The position numbers and the translations under genes were made by a program. Below, piece after piece: positions 17,430 to 26,482 of a stretch of 64,000 nt of DNA. Below the pieces are notes generated by a model, which was not told the DNA's origin, did no database searches, and was given only the letters and a program-made list of their open reading frames with translations. The stretch's first letter is position 1. Every line of letters begins with the position of its first letter. Origin of the DNA: Kineosporiaceae bacterium (GTDB lineage: Bacteria > Actinomycetota > Actinomycetes > Actinomycetales > Kineosporiaceae); the NCBI GenBank assembly GCA_016713225.1, contig JADJPO010000007.1, positions 90,105 to 154,104 of the forward strand, written 5' to 3'.

Positions 17430-20400
17430 CTACTCCCTCCCTGCCACGACGAGCCCAGCGGCCGCCAGCGCCTCCAAAGCACCGGGGTCTCCCGCCACCA
17501 CTGCGGTCCACCCCTGCTCGTCGAGCCAGTGTCGTCCGGCGGTATCGGTCGACAGCACGACAGCCACCCGGTGGTCCGGCCAACCGATCTGCAGCGGATA
17601 GCCATCGTCGGTCTCGAAGCCCGGGATCGCGCTCGCCGCAGCAGGTTCGGTCAAGTCGCGTACAAGGTCCCGACAGGCCTCGTCGACCTCCCCGAGCAGG
17701 CCGAGGAGGTAGGCCTCGACCGGTCCCGGCGCGGACGGAACGTCTTCTGCCGCAACGGGACCAGAGCCTGTAGCGTCCGGGCTCAGCTCGTCCAGGCCGG
17801 CGGTCACCGAGACGGCTCGCAGCGAGAGGTGCTCCTCACCGGCCAGGCGGAGCACGTTTCCGAGTGCGAGCCAGTCCCGCCAGGCATCGATCTGCGCCGG
17901 GGACCCGACAACGTCGGCGCGGTCGTCGACGGCCAGGACGACATCGACGGCGGGCATGCTTCCCGGCCGACGCAGCACGACGATGCCCGCGCCGTGGGCC
18001 GAAACTGTCACCCGAGCCGGACGGCCAGGATGAACCACGGTCGACCCGGCAGCCGCGACCTGCGGTCCACCGGCCACCTCGAGCGCTGCGGCAAGCGCCC
18101 CGTCGACGGTGACCTCGGGACCGAACCTGCCATCGGTCAAAGCGATTGCGGCCGCCACCGACGCGACCCGCCACCGGGCCGGATCGGGGACCTGGAGGAC
18201 ACGCGCCAACACGGTCACCGCGTCACCGGTCAATGCCGTCGGCGCAACGGCTCCCCCGCCGGGTTGCGCAGCGGCGAGTTGACGAGCCACCTGCTGGAAC
18301 ATCGCACGTCGCTGTTCGGAGGCCCATCGCTGGGCGCCGGGCCGCGGTGAACGGACGGAGACCACCTGATCCCAATCGGCTTGGGCGGCAAGAAAGGCGT
18401 CGATGTCATCGTGGGTGATGGCCCAGACCAGGTAGCCGTCCTCGGTGAGGCGGGCGCGCTTGACCGAGTCGGCGGCGACCTGGTTGCAGGCGGGGTGGTT
18501 GTGGAAGGCGAGCCCATCGCAGAACACGGCGATCTGGCGCCGCTGCCCGGGGGTCGACAACACGAAGTCCGGAACGCAGTAGCCCAGCTCGACCTGGGGC
18601 CGCATCGTCCAGGTCATGGACGCCGCGTCCACGGCCAGCCGGAAGTCCCACCGGTCGCCTCTCGGCGTCGGGGTCTCGGCCACGCTGACGCCGCGGGAGT
18701 CCAGCCAGGACCGCAGGGCCTGTCGGAACCGCTGCTCCAGCGGCGATTCGTGCGGGCCGACCGCGATCTCCGTCAGGCCGGACACCTCCTGCGGTTGCCA
18801 GGCGCCGAGGATGGCCTCAAGGGTCTCGACTGCACGGTCGCGGCGGGCGTGCTCGGCGTCGGAGGAACGGACATGGGCGAGCAGGCAGCGGTGGCAGGCC
18901 AGCAGACCCTCGCCCTGGCAGGGGCAGGCTGCCAATTCGTCGCGGGCGGCGGTGAGCATCCGGCGCACGTGCTCGGGGTCGGCGATCTGGGCCAGATACC
19001 CGGTGCCCCCCGGGACGAGGTCGTGCAGGGTCATCACCCAGCGGGCCCCGGTGGCTCCGGCTGCACTCGTGACTGCGATATCGAGATGGTCCGGGTCACC
19101 ACCGAAGAGCGCCCGGAGGCCGATCATCAAGGCTGCCCGGAACGAGACCAGCAGCGTGTCGTCCATGGTCAGGACCGGCGGGACCAGCAGGCGCAGCACC
19201 TGGGTCTGCAGCTCGTGCGTGAGCGCGACGCTGTCCCACCCTGCGGGGTCGAATCCGGTGGCGCTATGCCGCTGTACGCACCACCCGCGGTGCCGCACAT
19301 CCTGGGGGGTGGCCGCGCGACCGTTCGGCCCAAGTTGCGCAGCGGGCACAACCCCGCAGTTTCGGCAGACGTGGAACAGCGCCGCCTGGCCGGTCCACCC
19401 GGCCAGGTCACGGGAGGCACCCCCGGCCTGCTCCGGGCCTAGGTTGAACCAGCGGACGACGGCGCGCCGGCTGAACTCGACCCCGAACGGATAGTCGGCG
19501 AGCCGCCAGGCCCGGGTGACCTGGGCCGGGTCGACGTCAACGGCAGTGACGATGCGGAACATGGTGCGTTCACGGTCGTCTCGGGCGTCGGAAGCTCGGG
19601 CGCCTTCCCGGGCCAAGAACGCGGTCGCTCCGCGGAACGGCACTGTCCGGAGCACCTGACCGCCGTCCGCGGTCCGGGCGTTGCCACATCGCGGGCAGGA
19701 CACCGGTCCACGGTCTGCGTCAGACCACCCGCACGTGGGGCAGGTGCGCAACGCGGCGACGGTAGCGTCGGTTCCCGAGCCCACTTCGACCCCGTCGATG
19801 CGCACGGCCGATCCCCGCACGTAGAAGACGGCACCCGGGGCAAGTTCCCCGATGGCGGTGCGACTGCCGCGCGCATAGCTGGTCTGGGTGTGGTCGTGCT
19901 GTCCGGATTCCTCGTCCGTCCACCACAGAGTCACGTCGAGCACGGTGCGGTCGTCGAGAAGGGCGTAGTTGGGCAGCAGCCCAGCGGCCTCCAGGCCGGT
20001 CAACCAGTACTCGTTGACGGCTGTGGTCCAGGCGGTGCCGACGCGCCGGAGCTCGCCACGGACGCGCCGCAGATCAATCTTCACCGTGTCGTCGGCCGCC
20101 TCGCCGAAGGCCTCAAGCCGAGCTAGCTCGGACTGCAGGGCGCTGCGCCGTCGGCGCAGCTCGGCAACGGTCGACTGCCACTGCTCGGCGGCAGCGGCAA
20201 CCTGCCGCTCGAGCGGGGACGGCGCGCCGTCCGGGCCGGGGGCGGCGTAGGCGATCAGGTCGCCGCGGGTGGCTGGGCTGACCTCCGCGCCGAACAGATC
20301 GAGGAACCGATCGACGTGCGCCGCCGTGTCGTGGCGCAGGGGCGCGAGCAGGTCGCCGAACCACGAGCCCGGTTCGACGCCGTGCTGGAGGTAGTCGCGG

Positions 20401-23400
20401 ATCCGCCGCCGGCCGCCGCGGGGGGCGGTGCCTGCCCACTGGTCGATGCGGTGGGCGAGGAACTGCCGGTGCAGGATCTCGACTGCGTCCAGATGACAGG
20501 CGGGGGGTCGGACCCTTCCGGCGATCATCGTCAGCGGGTCCGTCAGGTGGTGCAGTTCCAGGGCGCGCGAGGGCAGGACGCAGACGATCAGGGCGCTACC
20601 TGTGTGCCGGCCGGCTCGACCTACCCGCTGCAGGTATGCGGCGGTGGAGCGGGGCAGCGAGGTCAGGGTGACCAGCGACAGGTCGCCGATGTCGATGCCC
20701 AGTTCGAGGGTGGGAGTGCAGGCCAGCACGTTGGGCGCGTCGGGCTCGGTGGGCCGCTTGAAGGCCGCCTCGATAGCGGCGCGGTCCTCGCCGTCCAGCA
20801 GGCCGGTGTGCTCGGCGGCGACGATCCGTCGGACGTCACCGCCCAGATACAAAGTCCGGTAGTAGTCAGAACGGACGGCGCGCAGCTCCAGCACCCCCGG
20901 ACACGTGTCGCGCAGGCATGGTCCGCCGAGGAGGGCCTCGACGTGCTCGGCGGCACCGGGGAACAGCTGGGAACAGGTGCCGCAGACGAGGGTACGTTCG
21001 GTGGCGCCCGGGTGCGGTCCGGTGGCCCACACGGCGACGCGATGGGCGGGGATGAGCCAGGCGGTGGCACCGCTGCGCGTGGCCCGCCGAGTCAGGACGC
21101 CGTGGGCGGTGAGGACCTCGAACAGTACGGTCAGCAGGGCTGGAGCGTGCGCGGCGGGCACACCCAGGCAGCGGCTGGTCCACCGCGCGTACCAGCCTCT
21201 GGGGCTGGTGATCACATGGAAGGGTTCTGGCGCTGGCGCAGCGCTGACCGGGTAGGCCGGTGCGGGCCGGGGGTCGCGGCCCCCGGGGAACGCGGGCATC
21301 CCGGTGGCCCGGTTACGCCCGCCCCAGATGCTCCATCGATTGCCGTCCTCGTAGAGATACGTGTCGAACCAGCTGTGGTCAACAGGGCCCTGGGTGCGCA
21401 TCCGAGCCAGGGGTCCCCAGACCCATGGCCGCAGGGGCGGTCGGGCATCGTCTGTCGAGATCTGTTGCGGCAGTTCGGCGATGGCGCTCGACAGGTCGCG
21501 CAGCAGCCGTCGGACGTTGTCGACGACGACCTCGACGCGGACGGCGCCGGTGAGTTCGAGCGAGCGGCCGGTCCGGGAATTGAGGCCGAGTTCCAGGTGG
21601 GCGCCGAACTGCAGGCGCTGCGCCACGCGAGTGCGGGTCTTGGCGTCGGGTCCCCTGGGCCGCGTCCAGTACGGCGTGAACGCGTCGTGATCGGTCAGAT
21701 CGGGCGGGATGGCGGCGTATCGATCCGTGGCGGGGCGCCCGTCCAGGTGGGACACGATCCGCTGACCGAGCTGATCCAGAGTGACCTCGTCGTCCCCGAG
21801 CGCAGCGGTGATCAGGGCGCGCTGGTTGAGCGCGTACGCCCGTGACTCGATGAAGGCCGCCCGATGGGCGGCGTCCTGCACGCTGTCGGTGAAGACGAGG
21901 GTCCGTTTCGCCTCGGGTTCGACGTTGTCGCTGCCGAAGACGTGGCCGAGGAGCACCGAGGTCAACGTGGCCACCCGGGAGCCGAGGAACCGGATGCCGT
22001 CGTCACGGCCACACGCCGGGCAGCGGTCGCGACGAGTGGCCTCGTCGTCGCCGGGAGCCAGCACTGGGACGGCGTTCTCGTCGTCCTCGGCCGGGGTATC
22101 GGTGAGCAGCCCCGACAACGGGTGGAACCAATGCACCAGGCCGGGAGCGAGGCCACCTCGATCGAGCGTCGACCCCGCCTCACCGGGCGCGTGCACCAAG
22201 GCTGCGACCTTCCCCGGGTTTCGGACCTGCTCCCGATAGATGGTGACCGGGTCCACGATGAGGGTCTGACCTGCGGGTGGGTAGGCGGCGGCCCAGCCGG
22301 AACGACCGCAGAACCGGCAGTAGACCGCGGGGAGATGGACGTCGAGTGCCTGGCCGAAACGATCACTCTCCCAACGGAAGGCGGCGTGGTCCGGGTCGTT
22401 GTCACCCACCCGCCGCAGCAACCGGCGCACCTCGCGGATCCACACCTGGACCTCGGTGCTGAGCAAGGGGCGACCGGGGCGCTCCGGGTCTTCGGCGAGG
22501 GCGACCAGGGCGAGCAGCCCGCTAATCAGGCGCCGCCCGGTGATGCGCTGCTCCTGCGGCGTCCAGGCAGGCAGCAGCCGGGCCACGAGGTCGGCCAGGG
22601 AGATCGGGGTTCGAGCCTGGGCGAGCAGGGCATCGAGGAGGGGATGGACTCGCAGTCTCGCGCCGAGCTCGGTGGGCTGGGGCAGCTGGGGGGCCGCCCC
22701 CTTCCGGGTGAGGTCATCTCGGCACGGGAACCAGTCCGCCGTGGTGCCGGTGAGCAGCGCCCAGGTGGGGACCGCGACCGCCAGGTGGCCCTCGGGTGCC
22801 CCGGCGCCCAGGGCCTCGTCGACCAGGCGGCACAGGGCGGCGCTCGGCAGTCGCGTCGCCACCTCGACCGCACCGGCCCGCCACTCGTCGGCGGTCAGAC
22901 GGTCCTCACCGATCAGCGCGTCCGGCGTCAGTTCGGTGCCGAAGACCTGACCCGCGAAGGTGAGCAGTCCGCCGGCGCCGGTGGCGTCGCCGAGGGTGGC
23001 CGAGGTGGCGACGGGGACGACGTCGCCGAGCAGCCGCCCGGGTCGCGGCAGATCGAGGACAGCGGCGAGGCGCCGCAGCAGCATGGCCACGTCGGTGCCC
23101 TGGGCACCGTCGTAGGTGTGGAACTCGTCCAGGACCAGATAGCGCAGGCTGTCCGGGGCGCCCGTCCACAGCGAGCGGTCTTCGGGGCGGAGCAGGAGGA
23201 AGTCGAGCATCTTGTAGTTGGTGAGCAAGATATCCGGCGGATGCGCGCGCAGTTCGTCCCGGTCGTCGATGAGCCGGCCGTCGCCGACGATCCGGGCTGT
23301 GCCCCCGTCACCGGTGAACAGGCCCGCACGGAGCCCGATCAGGTCGGGTTCGGTCTCGAGGAGTTCGGCGATCCGACGGGCCTGGTCGTTGGCCAGCGCG

Positions 23401-23825
23401 TTCATCGGGTAGAGGATCAACGCCTTGATCCCACCCTCGCCCGCGGCCCGGGCACGACGGCAGTGATCGAGGATCGGGACGAGGAACGACTCGGTCTTGC
23501 CCGATCCCGTGCCGGTGGTGACCACGACCGGTGCGGGTGCGTGGCCCTTGCTGCTCAGCCGTGCCCAGGCACGAGTCTGGTGGGCATGCGGATGGAATCC
23601 GGCCGGAACCCAGTCCAGCGCGTCGCGCCATCCGTCGGCAGCGGGCCGGAACGGCAGCCGAGCCCGCACGAACGGCCCGCGGAAGATGCCATCGTCGGGG
23701 TCGAGGAGGAACCGTTCGAGATCCGCGCGGACGTCGTCATCCGTCAGGGCGAAGGTGGTGCCGAGGAAGTCCGTCAGGGTGCGCCGCAGTTCTTCAGCGA
23801 CCAGCGACGGCAGCACAGTGCTCAC
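17430..23825 (-). CDS. Giant DEAD/DEAH helicase with DUF1998 and C-terminal PD-(D/E)XK-like nuclease (DruE-like)
   Basis: A single intact frame of 2131 residues starts at GTG 23825. It has Walker A GTGSGKT (105-111), DEFH (233-236) and the C-terminal helicase motif QRVGRAGR (near 1066). Cys pairs that could bind zinc lie near 503, 605, 950 and 1370 (CPTCGWSDADRGPVSCPRCG). A DUF1998/MrfA-like region with CPCQGEGLLACHRCL sits near 1600-1650. A Vsr/DUF559-like nuclease module spans about 1690-1810 (ESPLEQRF, VPDFVL, IAVFCDGLAFH). The last 300 residues are unassigned. Size and DUF1998 match DruE of Druantia; DISARM DrmB also has DUF1998 but is much shorter. No DruA-D, DruH or DruM partner is seen nearby. 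It is transcribed with the downstream RelE-UvrD gene. Confidence 0.8.
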   Translation of the reverse strand: MSTVLPSLVAEELRRTLTDFLGTTFALTDDDVRADLERFLLDPDDGIFRGPFVRARLPFRPAADGWRDALDWVPAGFHPHAHQTRAWARLSSKGHAPAPVVVTTGTGSGKTESFLVPILDHCRRARAAGEGGIKALILYPMNALANDQARRIAELLETEPDLIGLRAGLFTGDGGTARIVGDGRLIDDRDELRAHPPDILLTNYKMLDFLLLRPEDRSLWTGAPDSLRYLVLDEFHTYDGAQGTDVAMLLRRLAAVLDLPRPGRLLGDVVPVATSATLGDATGAGGLLTFAGQVFGTELTPDALIGEDRLTADEWRAGAVEVATRLPSAALCRLVDEALGAGAPEGHLAVAVPTWALLTGTTADWFPCRDDLTRKGAAPQLPQPTELGARLRVHPLLDALLAQARTPISLADLVARLLPAWTPQEQRITGRRLISGLLALVALAEDPERPGRPLLSTEVQVWIREVRRLLRRVGDNDPDHAAFRWESDRFGQALDVHLPAVYCRFCGRSGWAAAYPPAGQTLIVDPVTIYREQVRNPGKVAALVHAPGEAGSTLDRGGLAPGLVHWFHPLSGLLTDTPAEDDENAVPVLAPGDDEATRRDRCPACGRDDGIRFLGSRVATLTSVLLGHVFGSDNVEPEAKRTLVFTDSVQDAAHRAAFIESRAYALNQRALITAALGDDEVTLDQLGQRIVSHLDGRPATDRYAAIPPDLTDHDAFTPYWTRPRGPDAKTRTRVAQRLQFGAHLELGLNSRTGRSLELTGAVRVEVVVDNVRRLLRDLSSAIAELPQQISTDDARPPLRPWVWGPLARMRTQGPVDHSWFDTYLYEDGNRWSIWGGRNRATGMPAFPGGRDPRPAPAYPVSAAPAPEPFHVITSPRGWYARWTSRCLGVPAAHAPALLTVLFEVLTAHGVLTRRATRSGATAWLIPAHRVAVWATGPHPGATERTLVCGTCSQLFPGAAEHVEALLGGPCLRDTCPGVLELRAVRSDYYRTLYLGGDVRRIVAAEHTGLLDGEDRAAIEAAFKRPTEPDAPNVLACTPTLELGIDIGDLSLVTLTSLPRSTAAYLQRVGRAGRHTGSALIVCVLPSRALELHHLTDPLTMIAGRVRPPACHLDAVEILHRQFLAHRIDQWAGTAPRGGRRRIRDYLQHGVEPGSWFGDLLAPLRHDTAAHVDRFLDLFGAEVSPATRGDLIAYAAPGPDGAPSPLERQVAAAAEQWQSTVAELRRRRSALQSELARLEAFGEAADDTVKIDLRRVRGELRRVGTAWTTAVNEYWLTGLEAAGLLPNYALLDDRTVLDVTLWWTDEESGQHDHTQTSYARGSRTAIGELAPGAVFYVRGSAVRIDGVEVGSGTDATVAALRTCPTCGWSDADRGPVSCPRCGNARTADGGQVLRTVPFRGATAFLAREGARASDARDDRERTMFRIVTAVDVDPAQVTRAWRLADYPFGVEFSRRAVVRWFNLGPEQAGGASRDLAGWTGQAALFHVCRNCGVVPAAQLGPNGRAATPQDVRHRGWCVQRHSATGFDPAGWDSVALTHELQTQVLRLLVPPVLTMDDTLLVSFRAALMIGLRALFGGDPDHLDIAVTSAAGATGARWVMTLHDLVPGGTGYLAQIADPEHVRRMLTAARDELAACPCQGEGLLACHRCLLAHVRSSDAEHARRDRAVETLEAILGAWQPQEVSGLTEIAVGPHESPLEQRFRQALRSWLDSRGVSVAETPTPRGDRWDFRLAVDAASMTWTMRPQVELGYCVPDFVLSTPGQRRQIAVFCDGLAFHNHPACNQVAADSVKRARLTEDGYLVWAITHDDIDAFLAAQADWDQVVSVRSPRPGAQRWASEQRRAMFQQVARQLAAAQPGGGAVAPTALTGDAVTVLARVLQVPDPARWRVASVAAAIALTDGRFGPEVTVDGALAAALEVAGGPQVAAAGSTVVHPGRPARVTVSAHGAGIVVLRRPGSMPAVDVVLAVDDRADVVGSPAQIDAWRDWLALGNVLRLAGEEHLSLRAVSVTAGLDELSPDATGSGPVAAEDVPSAPGPVEAYLLGLLGEVDEACRDLVRDLTEPAAASAIPGFETDDGYPLQIGWPDHRVAVVLSTDTAGRHWLDEQGWTAVVAGDPGALEALAAAGLVVAGRE

Positions 23826-23977
23826 CCCCTCGTGATTCGATCCCCCGACCCTAGCCTCGCGCGGTCACCGTTCGGACCACTCCCTCGCACTCCCAGTCAC
23901 CAACCAATAGCCGCAAGACGTACGGGAGTCCGCCTGGCACTGACCAGGCACTGACCTCGTCCCACGCGATTCGCCCA

Positions 23978-24227
23978 GTGGGCGCGGCCCGGCTCCCCCA
24001 TGGCAGCGCCGACGTGCTCTTTGCATTGCGCCGAGCAGGACGCCCCCTCGGGACAGGCGAGATCATGGAACGGGTCGACCGCTCACCACCCTGGGTCAAG
24101 AACGTCCTCGACGCGCTGCGGGCCGAAGGGGGAGGTCGACTGGCACGGCAAGTCCACGAAGGACCCGCGGGCCACGTGGAGCCTGCCGGTGGCGCATTCT
24201 AAACAACACTCAAGAGATTTCGAGTAG
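23978..24227 (+). CDS. Small winged-helix DNA-binding protein (one frameshift)
   Basis: The protein has about 83 residues. The first half reads ADVLFALRRAGRPLGTGEI followed by DRSPPWVKNVLDALRAEG, a winged helix-turn-helix. Then a GGGGG run near 24128 shifts the frame; dropping one G gives LRAEGEVDWHGKSTKDPRATW, a natural wing strand. It is divergent from the DruE-like gene (150 bases between starts) and its stop abuts that of the convergent DUF6119 gene. It is the likely local repressor of one or both transcription units; this rests on position only. Confidence 0.6.
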
Positions 24228-25763
24228 TCAGGCTGCGGCCTGCGGAATCGTCACCACATGCACGGTGGCTCCGAGCTCGTGCAGACCGCGGGCGGCCTGC
24301 CGCAGGGCCACCTGGGCGAACGGGAAGAGACTTCTTGGCGTAACGGCCTCGCCGGCCTTGAGTTGGATGGCGAAGACGACGGTCCGCGGAACGAAATCCT
24401 CGTTCACCTGCCTGCCGCCCCCACGCTCCCGGACCTTCGCGGCGAATCCGGCCCGCGCCTGCTTGTCGTAGGTGAGGCTCTGTGCCGAGACGAGCCCTTG
24501 GTTGAACAGGTGGCTGAGCGGCGCCGAGGAGGCTGCACGCTTGACATGGATCAGTTCGTCGTCGGGTCCGAGCAGATCGCAGATCTCGACCCCGTTGCGT
24601 CGGTGCAGCTGGGTTACCACGCCTTGCCGATCCAGACAGATGAACCCTCGTCGGCACGACTGGACGTGTTCGTTGTAGCCGCGCTCCTCCTGCCCCTGCT
24701 GCCACGCAGGCAGGTCGAGATCGGGGCCATCGGCGACCAAGTCTTCGATCTCGCTCACGAGAGTGGTGAGGTAATGGGCACCGATCTCGTACCACGCCGC
24801 ATCGAGCAGGAAGAAGCGTCTCTCGGCCACACCCACAACGGCTTCGAGCCACCTGAAGGCATTGGTCGACGTAAGCCTTTGCCCCAACTCCAGCGAGGAG
24901 TACTCCTGCGCCCGCGCACCACCGATCTTCACGACGTACGCCGTGGTCTGGGGAAGGACGTCGATCGTCGGCTCGGGCGCGGCGACGGCGAGCTGATCGC
25001 GGACGGCATCCACGCTCCCCGCTCCTAGAAGAAGCTCCAGTTGGGTATCGAGTTCAGCGCGCGTCTGCGCGTCGGTGATCGGCACGATGTGCTCGACGAA
25101 TTCGAGTTGCGGAACGGGAGGCTTGTTGCGCAGTGTCGATACGATCTCGCTCAGCTCTGCGATGAGCGTCTCGTCGACGTTGGCGACACCGAATCGCAAA
25201 GCGCTACCGCCTTCGACACGCGCAGTCCGTTCTTGACCGTCCGGGTCCGCGAAGGTCGCCTTGCCGCCGAGCCTGCGAACGATCTGGGCGATGCGGTCCA
25301 CGCCCAGCTGCCACACAGTGGCGCCTGCCGGGATCAGCGTGATGTCGGTACGCCCAAGACCGGGGGTGCGTTTCACGACGTCCTGGAGTTCGTCCGGGTC
25401 GAGGCTTCGGATGGCGAACCGCAAACCGAACCGACCGTCGAGCCGGTCCGAGGCGAGCCACCTCGACCCGCCCCCAAACCCGATGGCGAAGATGCTGTCC
25501 TCAACCTCGACGATCAGGACGGCACCGGCCGAACTCACTTGGTAGGTGATATCCAACCCACTGATCGCATTCAGCTCGGTGCACCACGGCGCGGGATGAA
25601 GCGGGATGCCTTGGTGCACGACGACTGCCCGACAGCCCGAGATCTCGACGAACTGCGGATCCGCCCCTGAAAGGTCATCTGTCAACAAGTCGAGGCAGTC
25701 ATCGAAGGAAACCGTTTCCAAGGCGAGGTAGACGGAGCGCTGTGATCGTGCCGGGATCGCCAT
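24228..25763 (-). CDS. DUF6119 (TIGR04141, sporadically distributed) family protein
   Basis: The 511-residue protein starts at ATG 25763 (GAGGG upstream); a longer frame to 25808 lacks a ribosome site. Recognisable family blocks are RFGLRFAIRSLDPDEL (111-126), the ICLDR..V...RRNGVEICDLL stretch and IHVKRAASSAPLSHLFNQG (near 406-424). The last block is followed by VSAQSL..D and a C-terminal segment with RTVVFAIQLK. The family has a patchy distribution among mobile and defence loci and no established biochemical activity that I know of. The conserved Lys/Ser/His block looks like a nucleotide or nucleic-acid site. It lies 119 bases downstream of the 199-residue gene and could be its operon's last gene. 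Confidence 0.75.
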   Translation of the reverse strand: MAIPARSQRSVYLALETVSFDDCLDLLTDDLSGADPQFVEISGCRAVVVHQGIPLHPAPWCTELNAISGLDITYQVSSAGAVLIVEVEDSIFAIGFGGGSRWLASDRLDGRFGLRFAIRSLDPDELQDVVKRTPGLGRTDITLIPAGATVWQLGVDRIAQIVRRLGGKATFADPDGQERTARVEGGSALRFGVANVDETLIAELSEIVSTLRNKPPVPQLEFVEHIVPITDAQTRAELDTQLELLLGAGSVDAVRDQLAVAAPEPTIDVLPQTTAYVVKIGGARAQEYSSLELGQRLTSTNAFRWLEAVVGVAERRFFLLDAAWYEIGAHYLTTLVSEIEDLVADGPDLDLPAWQQGQEERGYNEHVQSCRRGFICLDRQGVVTQLHRRNGVEICDLLGPDDELIHVKRAASSAPLSHLFNQGLVSAQSLTYDKQARAGFAAKVRERGGGRQVNEDFVPRTVVFAIQLKAGEAVTPRSLFPFAQVALRQAARGLHELGATVHVVTIPQAAA

Positions 25764-25882
25764 CAATGCCCTCGCCCCACTATGACCGCAAGGTATCCAG
25801 ACAATCACAGTAGGTTACTGTCCAGCAGAACTGGGAGACCGTCAGCGCATTGACTTTTCTTCGACTGATCTGTTGTGGCCGT

Positions 25883-26482
25883 CTACTCCCAGGTGATCCG
25901 AAGCCAGGCTGGCTTGCCTGGTTGGCGCGGTCGCACGTCGTCGCCACCGGCGTTGTCCAGCTCGCCCGCCTCGATCAGACGGTCCAGGAACGCGGTGAAG
26001 TCACCGTAGTTGAGCTGTGCTCGGACGGCGGGGTCTAGTCGGTTGTAGAGCACCTGGGGGTTCACCGCGACGCCTTCGATGCCCGCCGAAGCCTGCCGCA
26101 GCGGGACGAAGAGTTGGCGATCGCCGCGGTTCAGCCTGACTCGGTCCATGTCCACCAGTAGGGGCAGCACCGCAGGCAGCAGCTGAAGTGGCACCTGATC
26201 TGCCCCGATACCGATCAGTCCGGCCCCCACGATCGCCGCCGCGACCGTTGTTCGCACCAGCGAGGCGCCGACGTTGATCCGCCATCCGCCGGGTCTCATA
26301 TGCAGTTCCCCGGGCGCCTGCGCCGTGTAGCCGAGCAGGATGTCCTCGCAGAGGTCGACCAGGTGCTGGTCCGCTTCGATTCCCAACGGTGTGAACACCT
26401 CGGCGAACAGCCAGTCTCGGTCGAACTCGTCGGGAAAGTCGATGACCGCGAGACGGTCGCGGAGTTCGATACTGTCTGTCAT
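25883..26482 (-). CDS. Unrecognised 199-residue protein of the HExxH operon
   Basis: The ATG at 26482 overlaps the stop of the preceding gene (ATGA), so it is translationally coupled to HExxH protein 2. The N-terminal 60 residues are acidic and helical. A hydrophobic Ala/Val/Gly-rich stretch of about 35 residues (near 78-112) could be one or two membrane passages or a buried core. The C-terminus is a helical domain ending in a Trp-containing strand. I do not recognise the family. Its coupling suggests it acts with the two HExxH proteins, perhaps as a scaffold, inhibitor or membrane anchor. Confidence 0.65.
   Translation of the reverse strand: MTDSIELRDRLAVIDFPDEFDRDWLFAEVFTPLGIEADQHLVDLCEDILLGYTAQAPGELHMRPGGWRINVGASLVRTTVAAAIVGAGLIGIGADQVPLQLLPAVLPLLVDMDRVRLNRGDRQLFVPLRQASAGIEGVAVNPQVLYNRLDPAVRAQLNYGDFTAFLDRLIEAGELDNAGGDDVRPRQPGKPAWLRITWE

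Noticed and set aside
17430..23825. Assignment as DISARM DrmA or DrmB to complete a DISARM system with the SNF2-methylase pair
   Set aside because: The protein is far larger than DrmB, carries a nuclease, and is separated from the pair by more than 8 kb of unrelated genes.
21864..23954. Plus-strand open frame of 696 codons opposite the 2131-residue helicase
   Set aside because: Antisense shadow of a gene with clear helicase motifs; no ribosome site or recognisable domain.
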